Assembly (NCBI GenBank): GCA_023512835.1
Contig: CM042085.1
Location: forward strand, 32,093,812 to 32,157,811
DNA from: Taxillus chinensis
Taxonomy: Eukaryota; Streptophyta; Magnoliopsida; Santalales; Loranthaceae
Reading direction: 5' to 3'
Length of the DNA: 64,000 bases
The notes under the pieces are model-generated. The model saw nothing but the letters and a program-made list of their open reading frames with translations. It was not told the origin of the DNA and ran no database searches. Both the position numbers and the translations under genes were made by a program. Within the stretch, counting starts at the first letter, position 1. Each line of letters begins with the position of its first letter. This document shows positions 36,547 to 48,004 of this stretch, piece by piece.

Positions 36547-36578
<32 letters not shown>
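36547..36578. repeat. Poly-C run, 32 bases
   Basis: Uninterrupted C at the exact place where about 440 bases of LTR sequence are missing relative to the 3' LTR of element G. Confidence 0.95.
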
Positions 36579-38951
36579 ACGTCCTACGAACCTACGACCC
36601 ACGGATCTTCGACCCACGACCTACTTAACCTCGACCCACGGATCTTCGACCCTTGACCTTAACCCTTCGACTCTTGACCTTCGACCCATTGACCGTTGAC
36701 CATTGACGTTGATCGTTGACCTTCGACCCGTTGGCCGTTGCCGCCCGACCCACCGACCTTCGACCTTGCCGACACTTCCGACCCGTTGACCGTTGAGCTT
36801 CGACCTGCCGACACTTTGGCCCTATTGACCTTTGACCTTCGCTGTTTGGCTGCATTTCCGCCAACTATTTCCTATGCGATCACGAGACCTATTTTTCGCC
36901 ATATGACGAATCGTTTTTCAACGCCCGTCGATCACATGTCTTAAAATAAAAATTAAAAAGGACAAATCACGAGTGTGTGTCGCCAAACCATCCGACAACG
37001 CACTGAACATGCAATTAAAAACGCTGGCATTCATAATAGAGCATTAAATGCAGCAATTAATGACAGTCACCATAAAATTTCGCCAGCCCTTTAAATTCGG
37101 GCTCCTGTCCACGTCAAACACATAGAGACCCCTCATCTCGGACGAAAAACCCTTTTGCCATTTTTTCATACCCAACTCCCTTATCAAAAAAAAAAGAAGG
37201 AAACTTGAAAAAAAAACCAAGAGAACACCCGAGTTCAACAAAAAATTTACCTTCTAGATTTTCGCCCCGAAGAGAACACCCAGAGTTCGGATGACCAAAA
37301 GCTTTTCTAGAGAACGCCCGATTTCACCCTGACTTCTTCCTGCGCAAAAAGAGAGAGAAAACACCTAGAGTTCAAAAATTTCCCCTATCCCCGCATTCTC
37401 GCCTTCAAAAAAAAAACGCCTGGAGTTCAGATCCAAAAAGAAGAGAGCACCAAGATTTTCGCCCAACTCTCTCCCTTTCCCAAAACCAAAATCGCCCCTC
37501 TTTCCCTCTTTCTTGTTTTAGCTCTCTTTTTCCCAGAAAACGAAAAACACAAAAACAACCCAGTTCTGCCCCCTTCCTCTTACGTTTTCATCAAAGAAAA
37601 AAAGACATTAAAAAAAAATTCTTCTTCATTTCCCTATTTCTTGCGCCCACCTTCTTTATTCCTGGTCACCAAAAATCTCAAACCCAAAAAATACGTCATT
37701 CTAGTCCTCTAAATACTAGGAAATCTTTTTCACAAATCTCATTGCCGATTTGTTGGTTCAATTAGAGCAGGCGACTATAGGCATGGACGGGATTCACGCA
37801 ATGTCCCGGTGTTCGAAGATCTAAAGTCGGTTCTATAATCCTAGTCGATTTCTGTCATTTATTATTTCTTAGCTTATTTGTCTTTATATTAGATGTAATT
37901 TTTAGTCTTATCCTATATATTTTCTTTCTTTTTTTCAGTTGTTGTTCTGTGTTGTATTTCTCTTGTATTTCGTTTTTTTCTTCTATATTGTATATGCTAT
38001 AATATGTAAGGAATAGTAGTGAAAAAAAGAGAGAGCAAAAAAAAGAATGAAAAAAAAACAAAAAACAAAAGAAAAAAGGAAAAAGAAAGAGGGTGGCTTT
38101 GTTTTTTATGTTATTGTATGTCACAATCACACAATTCACGTTTTATTCGGATATGCATGTGTTTTGATATGGTCAATTCTTAAACAAAACAAAAAAGCAA
38201 AATGTTTCCACAGAATATTTTCTAAAACGTTTTCAATAAAAGGTTTTCAAAATGTTTTCAAAAATATCACCTTAAAAAAAATTTATAACAAACAAAAAAA
38301 ACAAAAATGTTTTGCAATAAAATGTTTTCAAAATGTTTTCAATAAAATGTTTTCAAAATGTTTTAATAAAATATTTTCTAAAATGTCTTTCAAAAAACAA
38401 AAAAACAAAAAAACAAAAAAAACAAAAACACAAAAAAAAACAAAAAAATGCTTTCAAACCCAAAAACCAAAAAAAAAAAGGGAAAGTAAAAAAACATATG
38501 TCCATTTTTTAGGGCTTCAATTTCCAAAATAAAACCGAAAACCAAAACAAACCCCTAGGATCTCATTCCCACCTCAAACAAAAAAAAAACCAAAACTTTT
38601 AGGATTCCCTTTAGAAATTTATGGTAAATACGACTTGAATAAATGACTTAGCTGAATAAAAATTATAGACTTTTTAGGAAACTTAACCCCGTCATAACAA
38701 AGTGCAAATAAAATAGAAAACCTCCTCCTCCGAAAATAGATACCGAAAAGGGCGTCGTAGGGTGCTAATCCTTCACGTAACCGACTCCCGAACCCTTCTC
38801 TCGATAACGCAGACCACACCTTTAAACTACTCAAAGTAGAGGGTATCCAACTGTACCCAAAAAACAGTTGGGGGTGACTCTAAATTTTCTCACCATTGAT
38901 TTAGTTTGAGCCCACCCCAAACGGGCCCGGACGAAAACCAGTGATGACAGC

Positions 38952-38969
38952 TGGCGACTCTGCTGGGGA
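38952..38969 (+). other. Primer binding site region of element G
   Basis: tggcgactctgctgggga, two bases after the LTR. The same phrase is common after LTRs of Tat-type plant elements. I do not assign the tRNA. Confidence 0.7.
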
Positions 38970-39795
38970 ATTTAATACTTTAAAGAGTTAGGTCTAGAAC
39001 TAGGATTAGGAGGTTATTTTAATTGTCTTGTTGTATACATTTAACTGTCGTGCTAAGTTATTTTTTTTATTTTCTAGATATAATTGTGATTTACTTTTTT
39101 TTTATAGTTGTCGTTTATCTTTAACCTGTGATTTATTTGTACGCTTTAATTACCATGATAGTTGTGATTTCTTGCTTTCCATACTTGTTGCATCCATGCA
39201 TAACCCTATACCCGAGTTTAGCACAATTTAAGTTAGCGAGGTTCAAACGGTCCGCAGACGCGTTGATCATTATCCGCAATGGGGCCTCGGACTCCTCACT
39301 CAAGTTTGAGGTTCTTTTAAAGCACGTCCTTGTAAGATCCCCCTCCGGTAAATCCCATGGTGTACGGAGCCCTCTATTGAGGAAGTTTGGGAACCAACGA
39401 ATAAGATAGGTGTAGCAATAGAAGCCCATCGGGGCATTGACCCACATGTTTGCTCATTCCATGCCATGCTAACCTTTGTTTTGTAGGGTAGTCTATAAGT
39501 CATCCCCCTGCACATCTTATTTGCCTTACTATTCTTTATCCTGTCTTATTTGCCCCGATTTGTTTTAACTGCCATCCTAACCTATCATCATGCATAAAAC
39601 GACATTCATATAGGCATGACAACTTTCGATTATCTCCTAAAAAGCCTTCGGGATAAAGAGGTTTGTCGCGGTGGTGGCCCAAGCATCCGGGGACATCTAA
39701 CTTCGCCTTGGAGATTTTCCACCAGAAGAAGCCCACAAAGCATAACATATTATCATAAAAGATCAGTTGGACTACACTAAGGAGGTACAGACAAT
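38970..39795 (+). other. Untranslated leader of element G
   Basis: No sustained frame; lies between primer site and ORF1. AT-rich first half, less biased second half. Confidence 0.5.
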
Positions 39796-40465
39796 ATGGA
39801 GGCAGTGGTGGACGAAAGGAAAAGCATATATATACAACAGTTTAGAGATTTGCTCCATGTGACCGAGTTATTGGCCGATAAGGATATGCTTGGGGCAGCC
39901 ATATATTTTTGGGAGCCTCGACGGCGATGCTTTGACTTCAACGGCATAGATCTTGTTCCCACAATAGAAGAATATAGAAGATTATTGGATATCCCCATGG
40001 AAAACAAAATGAAGATTTATCTACCGAACCCAGAAGATCATGTCGAAGGGCCTTCTTCGAGATAATGGGAAAGCCGTATGGGACTCATTGGCGGCCACAA
40101 CCTATGGTGGGCGGGAATATCTTCCATGGGCAACAATCAAAGAAATGATACACCGCAATGAGCTGGGGCACACAAATTGTCGACACTAGTTATATATGGG
40201 CTAGTCATTTTCCCGAGGATACCGGCCCATATCGATGGAGCAATTGTAGATTTGGTCAGCAGTGCTCAAAGGATGTGACCCTACTCCTGCTATCTTGGCC
40301 GAAACCATTCGATCTCTTACTTATCTAAGGAGTAAAGGCTCGGGACAGTTCATGGGGTGCCTACCTCTCCTATGTACCTGGTTGCAAGGTCATTTCTGTC
40401 CGCCCGGATTTCCAACCCGAGGAGACCGGAACGTGACCCTCCTTTATCCGGGTTTGGACAAGGGG

Positions 40466-41494
40466 TGAATACAATATACACTTCACATTTCTTTTCGAAA
40501 TCAAAAATCATATAATTATATAATTGAAACCACATGCCTTTATTATGTTTCAAACTTCATTACAATATCTCCCCACTGGGTTACAATGCCTAACAAAATT
40601 ACATAATGCAAATAACACAAAACAAAGCCACAAAATGGAACTCTTCCACCTTGGTGTTCCCACCTAACGCCTGTAGGTTCTGCAAGAAAACACACCATAG
40701 TAGAGGGGTGAGCATCCACAAACCAACAGGGATCATGTCTCCCCAACCCATCCCATGCTCTCACTACACATGCCATGTGTACAAGTGCGGTGTCGTGTTC
40801 AATAATTTCAAGACATAACAACAACACTCAACAATTCTGTACCGCCCACAGGCTAACACTTTAACAACAAGTGATTTAACCGCCTCTTAGGCCAAGTGAT
40901 TTAACCGCCTCTTCGGCCAAGTGATTTAACCGCCTCTTCGGGCCAAGTGATTTAACCGCCTCTTCGGGCCAAGTGATTTAACCCCTTCAGGCCAAGTGAT
41001 TTAACCGCCTCTTCAAGGCCAAGTTTCCATACCTCACAGGCTAACACAAACGGTCCCGGGCTTCCACGCCACCGGGTGTACAAGCAACACACAAAGCACA
41101 GACTACGAGGCTAACATCAAACACTTAATATGCTTAGTCACACGAATAACGTCGAACACTTAGCATGCATATATTCCAGCTCACAAACCCACACAGACAT
41201 TATTTCAAACACATAATACCATAGCCTCTCGGGTATAAAACCAAACACTTGGTGTGCACCCGCCAGTCACAATCCCCATTCAGCCAGAGCAAACACCCAG
41301 ACATACATACCCTAAATCACAAGCAGGCATAATACCAAACACGTAATGGGCATATACACACACTATATTCGCAGGCTTTTCATCAAACATATAGCATATA
41401 ACCACAACCCACTAAAAGCTCAACATCCAATAGAGATCACCCTTATATGGATTACATATATATATATAAACAATACCAGGAACCCACAGCCTCA
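40466..41494 (-). mobile_element. Element K: Tekay-like solo LTR, 1029 bp
   Basis: TGAATACAAT...CACAGCCTCA on the plus strand, with the 8 bases GGACAAGG at both sides (40456-40463 and 41495-41502). In reverse complement it shares ordered phrases with element H (for example gatctc...tggatgttg, the acgtgtttgata-type repeats and a gctcacccct block), so it is a related LTR in the opposite orientation. The 8 bp flank is longer than the usual 5 bp and the two G between flank and TG are unexplained. Confidence 0.6.
40869..41020. repeat. Tandem repeat, six units of 23-27 bp, in element K
   Basis: Unit aagtgatttaaccgcctctt followed by a variable cggcc end. Confidence 0.95.
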
Positions 41495-42413
41495 GGACAA
41501 GGAGGGTTAGTAAAGAAGAACCCTACATAAAGATCTTCCTGGCATAAACCCGCTATCTGACATAAGCAAGTGGAACTTACCTAAAGGCTTTGAAGACTGG
41601 AGAAAGAAGTTGGAGAACCTGACGGAAGGCGACTTATTACCCGGATCGCTCCTTGGATGCCGGTGGTCTCCATGACTTATAGCTGCGGGGACTACAATTG
41701 GGTCCCACTCTTAGGTCTTTGGAGAGGAACTGCATATGCACCACTGCAGGGTGGAAGACAAATCGGGCATCATCAGATTATCCCTGTGCTATTTGGCATG
41801 GAAGATTGTGACTTCATTTACAGCAGAACCATGCTCGCAGAAAAAGCAAAACAGATGTATCAAGCATGGTCCACCCCACACAAGATCCAACCCAACAGTT
41901 CAAAACTTGGTGTTTATCCCATATACATATCTTGGAGGGCACAACACAAGCCACAGCTGACTTCAGACATGAAGGCTATCCTCCAGGAGAATCAGACTTT
42001 AAGGCAGCAGATCCAAAGGCTGGAAGCATCTCTAGAAGGAGCTCTTCAGAGGTTGCAGCTGAGGGAAAAACAAGTAGAGACCATATTAAAGCAGAGGGAG
42101 GAAGCGGGTGAGCGGCCACCCCAGAGGGGCCGTACTACTTAAGAGATGACTGGAAGAATGCCTTAAGATCATGTAGCGATAGCTTTCATTTTACATGGCA
42201 TTTCAGCATTGAATGTTTGTATTGTGTGTTTGTTTGTAATAAAGTTGTTTGTTTTTCTAACCCTTCGCATATACATTCATGCATACATGCATAGCAAGTG
42301 AAAAAAATCAAATAAAAGTTGCCTTGCACTCAGGTCGGTAGCAGAATTTCTCCAGGATTGCGCACTCTTACAATCTCAGATCTCGGCGCAATCAAATACC
42401 ACAGCCACAACCA

Positions 42414-44586
42414 ATGGCAGACGAAATAGAGAACAGACTCATGGGTTTAGAACAATCACAACAAACCCTACAGGGGCAAATGGCTTTGATGATGGAGATG
42501 CTCACCAAGCTGACTGAAAAAAGAGAAAGAATCCCGATAAGAGGAACCCCGACAGGGGGAACTATCAATCACCATCAAGAGCAGGGGCAGGAAGCAGTTC
42601 AACCGCCTAATCTGGCTCCGAGCCAGGCACCCACCTATCATCCTGCTATGGCACAACCCCCAACTCCAAATCCAACTCATTTCACTATGCCCGCTTCGGG
42701 ACATGCAATGAAGGTAATGGGTTCTCCAGCCCCGAAGGAGGACATTGAGTCCCCTGCTCTAAGACGACTGGAGGAAAGATTAAAAGCCGTAGAAGGCATC
42801 GATAGCTATGGCATGACCAGCCCACAAGACTTATGTCTGGTCCCTAGAGTGGTGCTGCCACCAAAGTTCAAAATGCCAGAATTTGAGAAGTTCAATGGGA
42901 CCCGGTGTCCAAAGACACATTTGGCCATGTATTGTCAAAAGATGGCTGCTTATGCTGGTGAAGACAAGCTCCTCATGCATTGTTTCCAGGAAAGCCTAAC
43001 CGGGGCATCCCTTCGCTGGTACTTTCATCTAAATGGAAACCGCATCAAGACATGGAAAGAATTGGCTATTTCCTTCTTGGCACAATACAAACATGTCACC
43101 GAGCTGGCACTGGATCGACTAACCTTGTAGTCCATGGAAAAGGGATCCGAGGAAAATTTCAAAGATTATGCACGAAGATGGAGAGAGACTGTTGTGGAGG
43201 TCCAACCTCCCCTTACTGAAAGAGAACTCACCACTCTTTTTATCAACACACTAAAAGGCGTATACTACGAGAAGTTGATAGGTAACATCTCTAACAGCTT
43301 TGCAGACTTGGTTGCATCCGGTGAACGTGTAGAAAGTGGAATTAAAGGAGGAAAGCTAAAAGGTGATGCAGCTGAGGCATCAAAACGATTTCAACCACTA
43401 GCAAAGAAGAAGGAAAATGAAACCAACCTGGTATACCCATCGCACCCGCCGATACAACCAACACTCTACCAAGCACCAGGGTGCTATAGAGGGTCACCGG
43501 TAGCTGCCTATGCTGCACCTGCACCACCTCCCCAATTCATGCCATACTTACCGCAAGGAGGGGTTCCATTTCCATATTCAATGGTATCTAACTCATTTCA
43601 TCCGAGAGCGCCATACCCAGAGCAACCAAAGCTAGCAACTCAGGAAGGACCAGGAGCCTCATTCCAAAGACAGGGGCAACCGAGGGCCCAGACCCAGCAA
43701 GCAGGAGCGAATCACGCTTCTCGTCGACCACGACAAGAATTTGACCCAATTTCAATGACTTATGCAGAATTATACCGCAAGCTCTTAGAGGCAAGGATGG
43801 TAACCCCTATACCCTTGGGAGAAATAAAGACTCCTCCCTCGGCCTGGTATAAGCCAGATGCCAGATGTGAATATCATGCAGGTGGGGCTGGACATGATAT
43901 CGAAAATTGTATAACATTCAAGAGGAAGGTTCAGGCATTGAAGGATGCAAAGTGGCTAGACTTTTCTACACTAACCGGGATGCCAAATGTGAACAACAAT
44001 CCTCTCCCAGAACACTCCAACAATGTTGCTAGTATCGAGAATGAAGGATGGCTGGAGAGGGTCTCCAAAGTACAAATGGAGAAAACATATTTGTTTACTC
44101 TGTTATAGGAACATGGCTATATACTTGCTAAAGACATGCCAGAGGCAGGAAAAGGAACAGATGGGGAAAAACAATGCCCTTATCACAAGATGTCGCGGGG
44201 ACATGACATCGCAGAATGTAGTGAGTTTTCCGAGGTGGTGCAAAAACTCATGGACCAAAGGATGATCGAATTCTCCAAGGAAGAGATAGACAGTCAAAGC
44301 CACATGATCCAAGGAGACATCTCATACAAACTGTTATGGGTGCTAACCGCCCTTGTCTTGAATGTTAAGACTCCAGAAATCCCACTACTGCCTCATGGAA
44401 TTACACCTCTCACCATACGTGTCCCTGCCCCATTCCCATACAAGACAGATAATGCAGTCCCCTGGAACTACAACTGTGAGGTAGTTCAGGGAGCCGCCAC
44501 AGTAGAAAAGAAAACCCAGTGTGGTCGTGCTTATGCTCCTGATATGGCGAACAAAGCAGGTAAAGAAAAAGCTGTAGAACCCGACA
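42414..44586 (+). pseudogene. gag of element G (broken)
   Basis: Single frame from ATG at 42414 with stops at 43128-43130 (TAG) and 44106-44108. It opens with a short coiled coil (LEQSQQTLQGQMALMMEML), followed by a Pro-rich linker and the gag core (FEKFNGTRCPKTHLAMYCQ, FQESLTGASLRWYF, then after the stop FKDYARRWRETV and TTLFINTLKG). A Pro/Gln-rich stretch and two Cys/His motifs follow (CEYHAGGAGHDIENC at about 43867-43911; CPYHKMSRGHDIAEC at about 44176-44220), the zinc-binding form typical of Tat-type gag. Length matches a full gag. A frameshift near 44590 leads into the protease frame. Confidence 0.82.
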
Positions 44587-45119
44587 TTGAGCCAACACTG
44601 GAGACAACAAAGAAAGGAAACACCGGTCATGGAAGAAGAGGCTGCGGAATTTCTAAAACTCATGAAGCAGAGCGAGTACAATATTGTGGATCAGTTAAGT
44701 AGACAACCAGCTCGCATCTCCTTGCTCGCTTTAATGATGGATTCCCAACCTCACCGGGAAGCACTACCGAAAGTTCTGAGCCAAGCCTATGTTCCTCCAA
44801 CCGTCTTAGTGGCAAATGTTGATGGAATCGCCAGTAACCTCATCATGAACAATGTCATTAGTTTTGGAGATGATGAGCTGCCTCAAGAAGGGAAGGGACA
44901 CATAAAAGCTCTACACATTACTGTCAAGTGTAAGGCGCACACCATAGCCCGAGTACTCATTGATAATGGTTCTGCCTTGAACATTATACCTTTACATATA
45001 CTGCAACAACTTCCGGTCGACGCGTCCTATATGCGCCCTTGTATGATGAAGGTACGGGCATTCGATGGAGGAAAGCATGATGTGGTGGGAACTCTAGACA
45101 TTTCGCTTCTGATTGGACC

Positions 45120-45664
45120 TGTAAGGACCCGTGTTTTGAGTTAGTAGCAGTCTTGCCTTTTGAATGGGAACTTTCTAGATTTTGACCTAGTAGATGGGCT
45201 CAGATGAATTGGTGTGCAGACCAAAAGATTCTTAGAATGATGTGTTCTATCTACTATAGAAGTTTCAGGCCAAAAGGACGTGCACGCGAATTGGACCCAT
45301 TTGGTGTGCAAGGTTTTTATTGCATGGATGTCTTTTACATGATGTAAGAAGGCTTGGGGTAAAGTTTGAGTGCATTTGGAGCTGCACGCTAATTGGGGAA
45401 TTGGAGTTCAAATTGGTGTGCAGACATATTTTTGCATGGTTACCTTGGTTTTGTCATTCTAATGATTTTTCCCCAAAGGACCATGTTGAAATTATGAGTA
45501 TTTTGCCCTATGTGGAAGCGGGAAGGTGGTAGCTTGTGTGATCAAAACTACGTCGTTTTGATCCTGGGTTTCGCTAAATCAAAACTACGTTGTTTTGATG
45601 TGTGGTATCTATATAATGGTGTTGAGGCTTAGGTTTGGGGTTTTTTATTGCTGTTGCAGCCGCC

Positions 45665-45745
<81 letters not shown>

Positions 45746-47108
45746 GGCAACCTTCGGATCTTGGCCGTAGAGGTTCGTGTGGGTGGTCGGTGTATCGTAG
45801 AGGCTAGAGCAGAGGACGTTTGCAAGGTAGGGACTCCGTTCTTCCCAGTCTTTCCTCTGTCCTAGGGTATCTGTCCTATACATGCTTATATATATATGCA
45901 AATCCATATAGGTGTGATCTCCTATATGGATGTTGGCCTTCAATGGCATATTGGTTGATTTGATGTTTGGGAGTGGGCTGAAAATTGTTAGGTTGTCCAT
46001 GCCCACTAGGTGTTTGATAAAATGTTTGTGTGGCTACGCTCACTACGTGTTTGATAATATTCCAGTGTGGTTGTTGTATGTTGCGTGTTTGGTTTTAAGC
46101 CTGTGAGGCTGGTATATGTTGTTTGTAACCGAATATGTCGGCCGTGTGAACCTTGTTTGTGATATACTTTGTTGAGCAGCACTGCTGTTTTGTATTAAGT
46201 TGAGATGTGTTACTAAGCCGTACTTTTGTAATTGATTATATTGTTGATTGAGATTGATCACCCAAATGTGATGGGATTGAGCTGAGTTATGGGCCAGGCA
46301 TGATAACTGGACCCCTTGAGATTTGGCCAGGACTGCGGTCCTGAGTCTCGGTGTAGCACTCACGATGGTGGGCTAAGTCTACACCCATTCCTGAGGGTAG
46401 GTATAGCGCCCGAGGAGGTGGTTGACCATACCTGACTCGGGTGGAAAATGTTGCATTGGTGTCCATGCAACATTCGTCTGGATGTAGTATGTCATGTCGC
46501 CGTGGTGGCGAGGTGTCCTCTGCCCTCCAGTGTGGGCTCAGGTAAAAAGGTGTGTTACTGGGTGATGTTTGCTGCTTTAGCTTTAGGCACGACACGAGCA
46601 CAAGCATACACTTGTCATGCATACTGTAGAGTGGGACGGGTCTGGGGAGACTGGATCCCTACTGAGCTATGGTTTGCTCACCCCTCCCATAAACCGTTCT
46701 TTTGCAGGGTTTAGCAGGCGGTAGGTGAACGGGCTGTGGTGATAGGCCACTGAGACTGAAGACTATGTTGGTTTTCTTTGTTTTGTTATGGAATTCTATT
46801 TTATGTTTGGGATTATTTGTAAACAGTATATTTTGGTTTAAATGGGAACTTTTCCCCATTGAGTTGTATTGAACTTTAAGCCCTTTTAAATGTAATGAAC
46901 TGGGTTGTGGTTGTTATTTAACTATTGTTTGGGTGCATGGTTTGGGAGCAGGAGCATGCTCTGTGGCATGGTAACCTGGTTGTACAGGTTTGGGACAGCA
47001 CCCGTGTCATAAGTCCTTTTAGGTGCTTGCACCAACCCCTTGACCCTTCGGGTGCGGGCATGGGCAGCCACTACCCGTTTCTAAGTGAAAGGAAATTGGG
47101 GTGTGACA
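45120..47108 (+). mobile_element. Element H: Tekay-like solo LTR, 1989 bp
   Basis: TGTAAGGACC...GGGTGTGACA with the target duplication GGACC (45115-45119 and 47109-47113). The 3' part (accaaccccttgacccttcg, gggtgcgggcatggg) matches, in reverse complement, the starts of LTRs E and F, so it belongs to the same broad group. TATA-like tctatataatgg at about 45608-45619 is followed by an (AG)n tract at 45666-45742. Confidence 0.87.
45666..45742. repeat. (AG)n microsatellite in LTR H
   Basis: About 38 AG units, roughly 50 bases downstream of the TATA-like box. Confidence 0.95.
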
Positions 47109-47818
47109 GGACCAGCTACCTTTATGGTGGAATTTCAGGTGATGGACATCACGCCATATTACAGCTGTTTGTTGGGAAGACCCTGGATCCACATGGCAGG
47201 GGCAGTGTCGTTAAGCCTCCACCAAAAGATGAAATTTGCAATGGGAGACCAACTTGTTTGCATCTCTAGGGAAACAAGTTTCCTAGTCACCAAGCCAGCA
47301 TCGGTTCCTTATGTTGAGAACAACGAAGATATACCAGAATGCTCTTATCGGGCGTTCGAGATGGTGAATGTCACATCTGCCCCAATACATTATCTCTCGA
47401 AGGCTACAAGAATGGTTGCAGCCACCATGATCAAGCAAGGGTACAAACAAGGGCAAGGATTAGGCCCAAAGGCTTAAGGAATCCAGAAACCATTGACCAT
47501 CCGAGAAAATACCGAGAAGTTTGGGCTAGGCTACGTCCCTACAAAAGCTGACAGACAGAGGGAAGCTATCAAGAAGAGGGAAGTCAGAATGGCAAGAATG
47601 CAGAAAAGGCCAGTACAAGAAGAAAGGAGGAGCTTTCCCCCCTTAAATGTTACATTCCGGACTAGAGGGTTTATCCATAAGAGCCAACCTGAGCCCGAGA
47701 CGGGGACTGTAGCTGCATTGGACACAAACGAGCATGCACCAAGTGAGATAGTTCAGTTAGTGCGAGAGGATCCCAACCAGCCATTGAACAATTGGACCAA
47801 CCTAGACCTCCCCATAAT

Positions 47819-48004
47819 GTAATGCTTACGGGGTCACTGGCATTTAATGTACTCTATTTTAATGTCTTTTGAAGCGGTGAAAATTTGTTTTTATCATAAG
47901 CTTTTCAATAAAATGTACTTTTCTTCAAATCTTTCACGGTGCATTCCATTCATAACATGTGCATATCATATTTGGTTACCAACTTGTAATTCTCTTATAA
48001 GCAG
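47819..48004 (+). other. Probable intron in pol of element G (186 bp)
   Basis: GT at 47819-47820 and AG at 48003-48004, AT-rich with a pyrimidine stretch before the acceptor (cttgtaattctcttataagcag ends at 48004; shown in part). Removing it joins AT and G into a Met codon (LPIM then YHNVNKN) and restores one frame across the stop at 47820. An intron between protease and RT is described for Ogre elements. Confidence 0.65.

Larger units (their letters stand above)
34237..38949 (+). repeat. 5' LTR of element G, holding solo LTR F
   Basis: TGTTGGACCC...GTGATGACA. Without F it is about 2.48 kb against 2.85 kb in the 3' LTR; the lost stretch (53255 to about 53700 in the 3' LTR) is replaced here by a run of 32 C. 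It ends with A-rich repeats of the type aaaatgttttcaataaa (38170-38480). Confidence 0.92.
39796..42142 (+). pseudogene. ORF1 of element G (plant mobile domain/DUF7745-like), broken
   Basis: The first part from ATG at 39796 reads LLADKDMLGAAIYFWEPRRRCFDFNG, continuing into LVPTIEEYRRLL. This wording is typical of the DUF7745-like ORF1 that precedes gag in Tat/Ogre elements (from memory; split here for length). It breaks after 40065, resumes in pieces (LTYLRSKGSGQF near 40310), is interrupted by element K (40466-41494) and continues from about 41650 (NWVPLLGLWRGTAYAPL). It ends with a C-terminal coiled coil (ENQTLRQQIQRLEASLEGAL) and a basic tail at 42142. The role of this ORF in the element cycle is unknown. 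Confidence 0.65.
44587..47818 (+). pseudogene. Protease and linker of element G, split by element H
   Basis: The region before the active site reads EFLKLMKQSEYNIVDQL, then the aspartic protease active site VLIDNGSALNIIP (near 44956-44994, DNG in place of DTG), and RAFDGGKHDVVGTLDI. Element H cuts it after the Gly of LLIGP at 45120. Removing H and one copy of GGACC continues the frame at 47114 (ATFMVEFQVMDI, LLGRPWIHMAGAV). A stop at 47475-47477 interrupts the linker (GLGYVPTKADRQREA). The coding part ends at 47818 at a probable intron donor. Confidence 0.82.

Noticed and set aside
38047..38532. Long Lys-rich open frame
   Set aside because: It is a translation of the A-rich LTR repeat of element G; the counterpart in the 3' LTR has a different frame structure.
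40869..41020. Possible CRISPR-like array (regular repeat of about 25 bp)
   Set aside because: Units are contiguous without spacers and sit in a plant LTR; an ordinary tandem repeat.
45595..46006. Open frames with long Arg-Glu or Ser-Leu runs
   Set aside because: Direct translation of the (AG)n microsatellite.
46287..46622. Minus-strand open frame of about 110 codons
   Set aside because: It lies in the non-coding LTR H in antisense, without recognisable domains.
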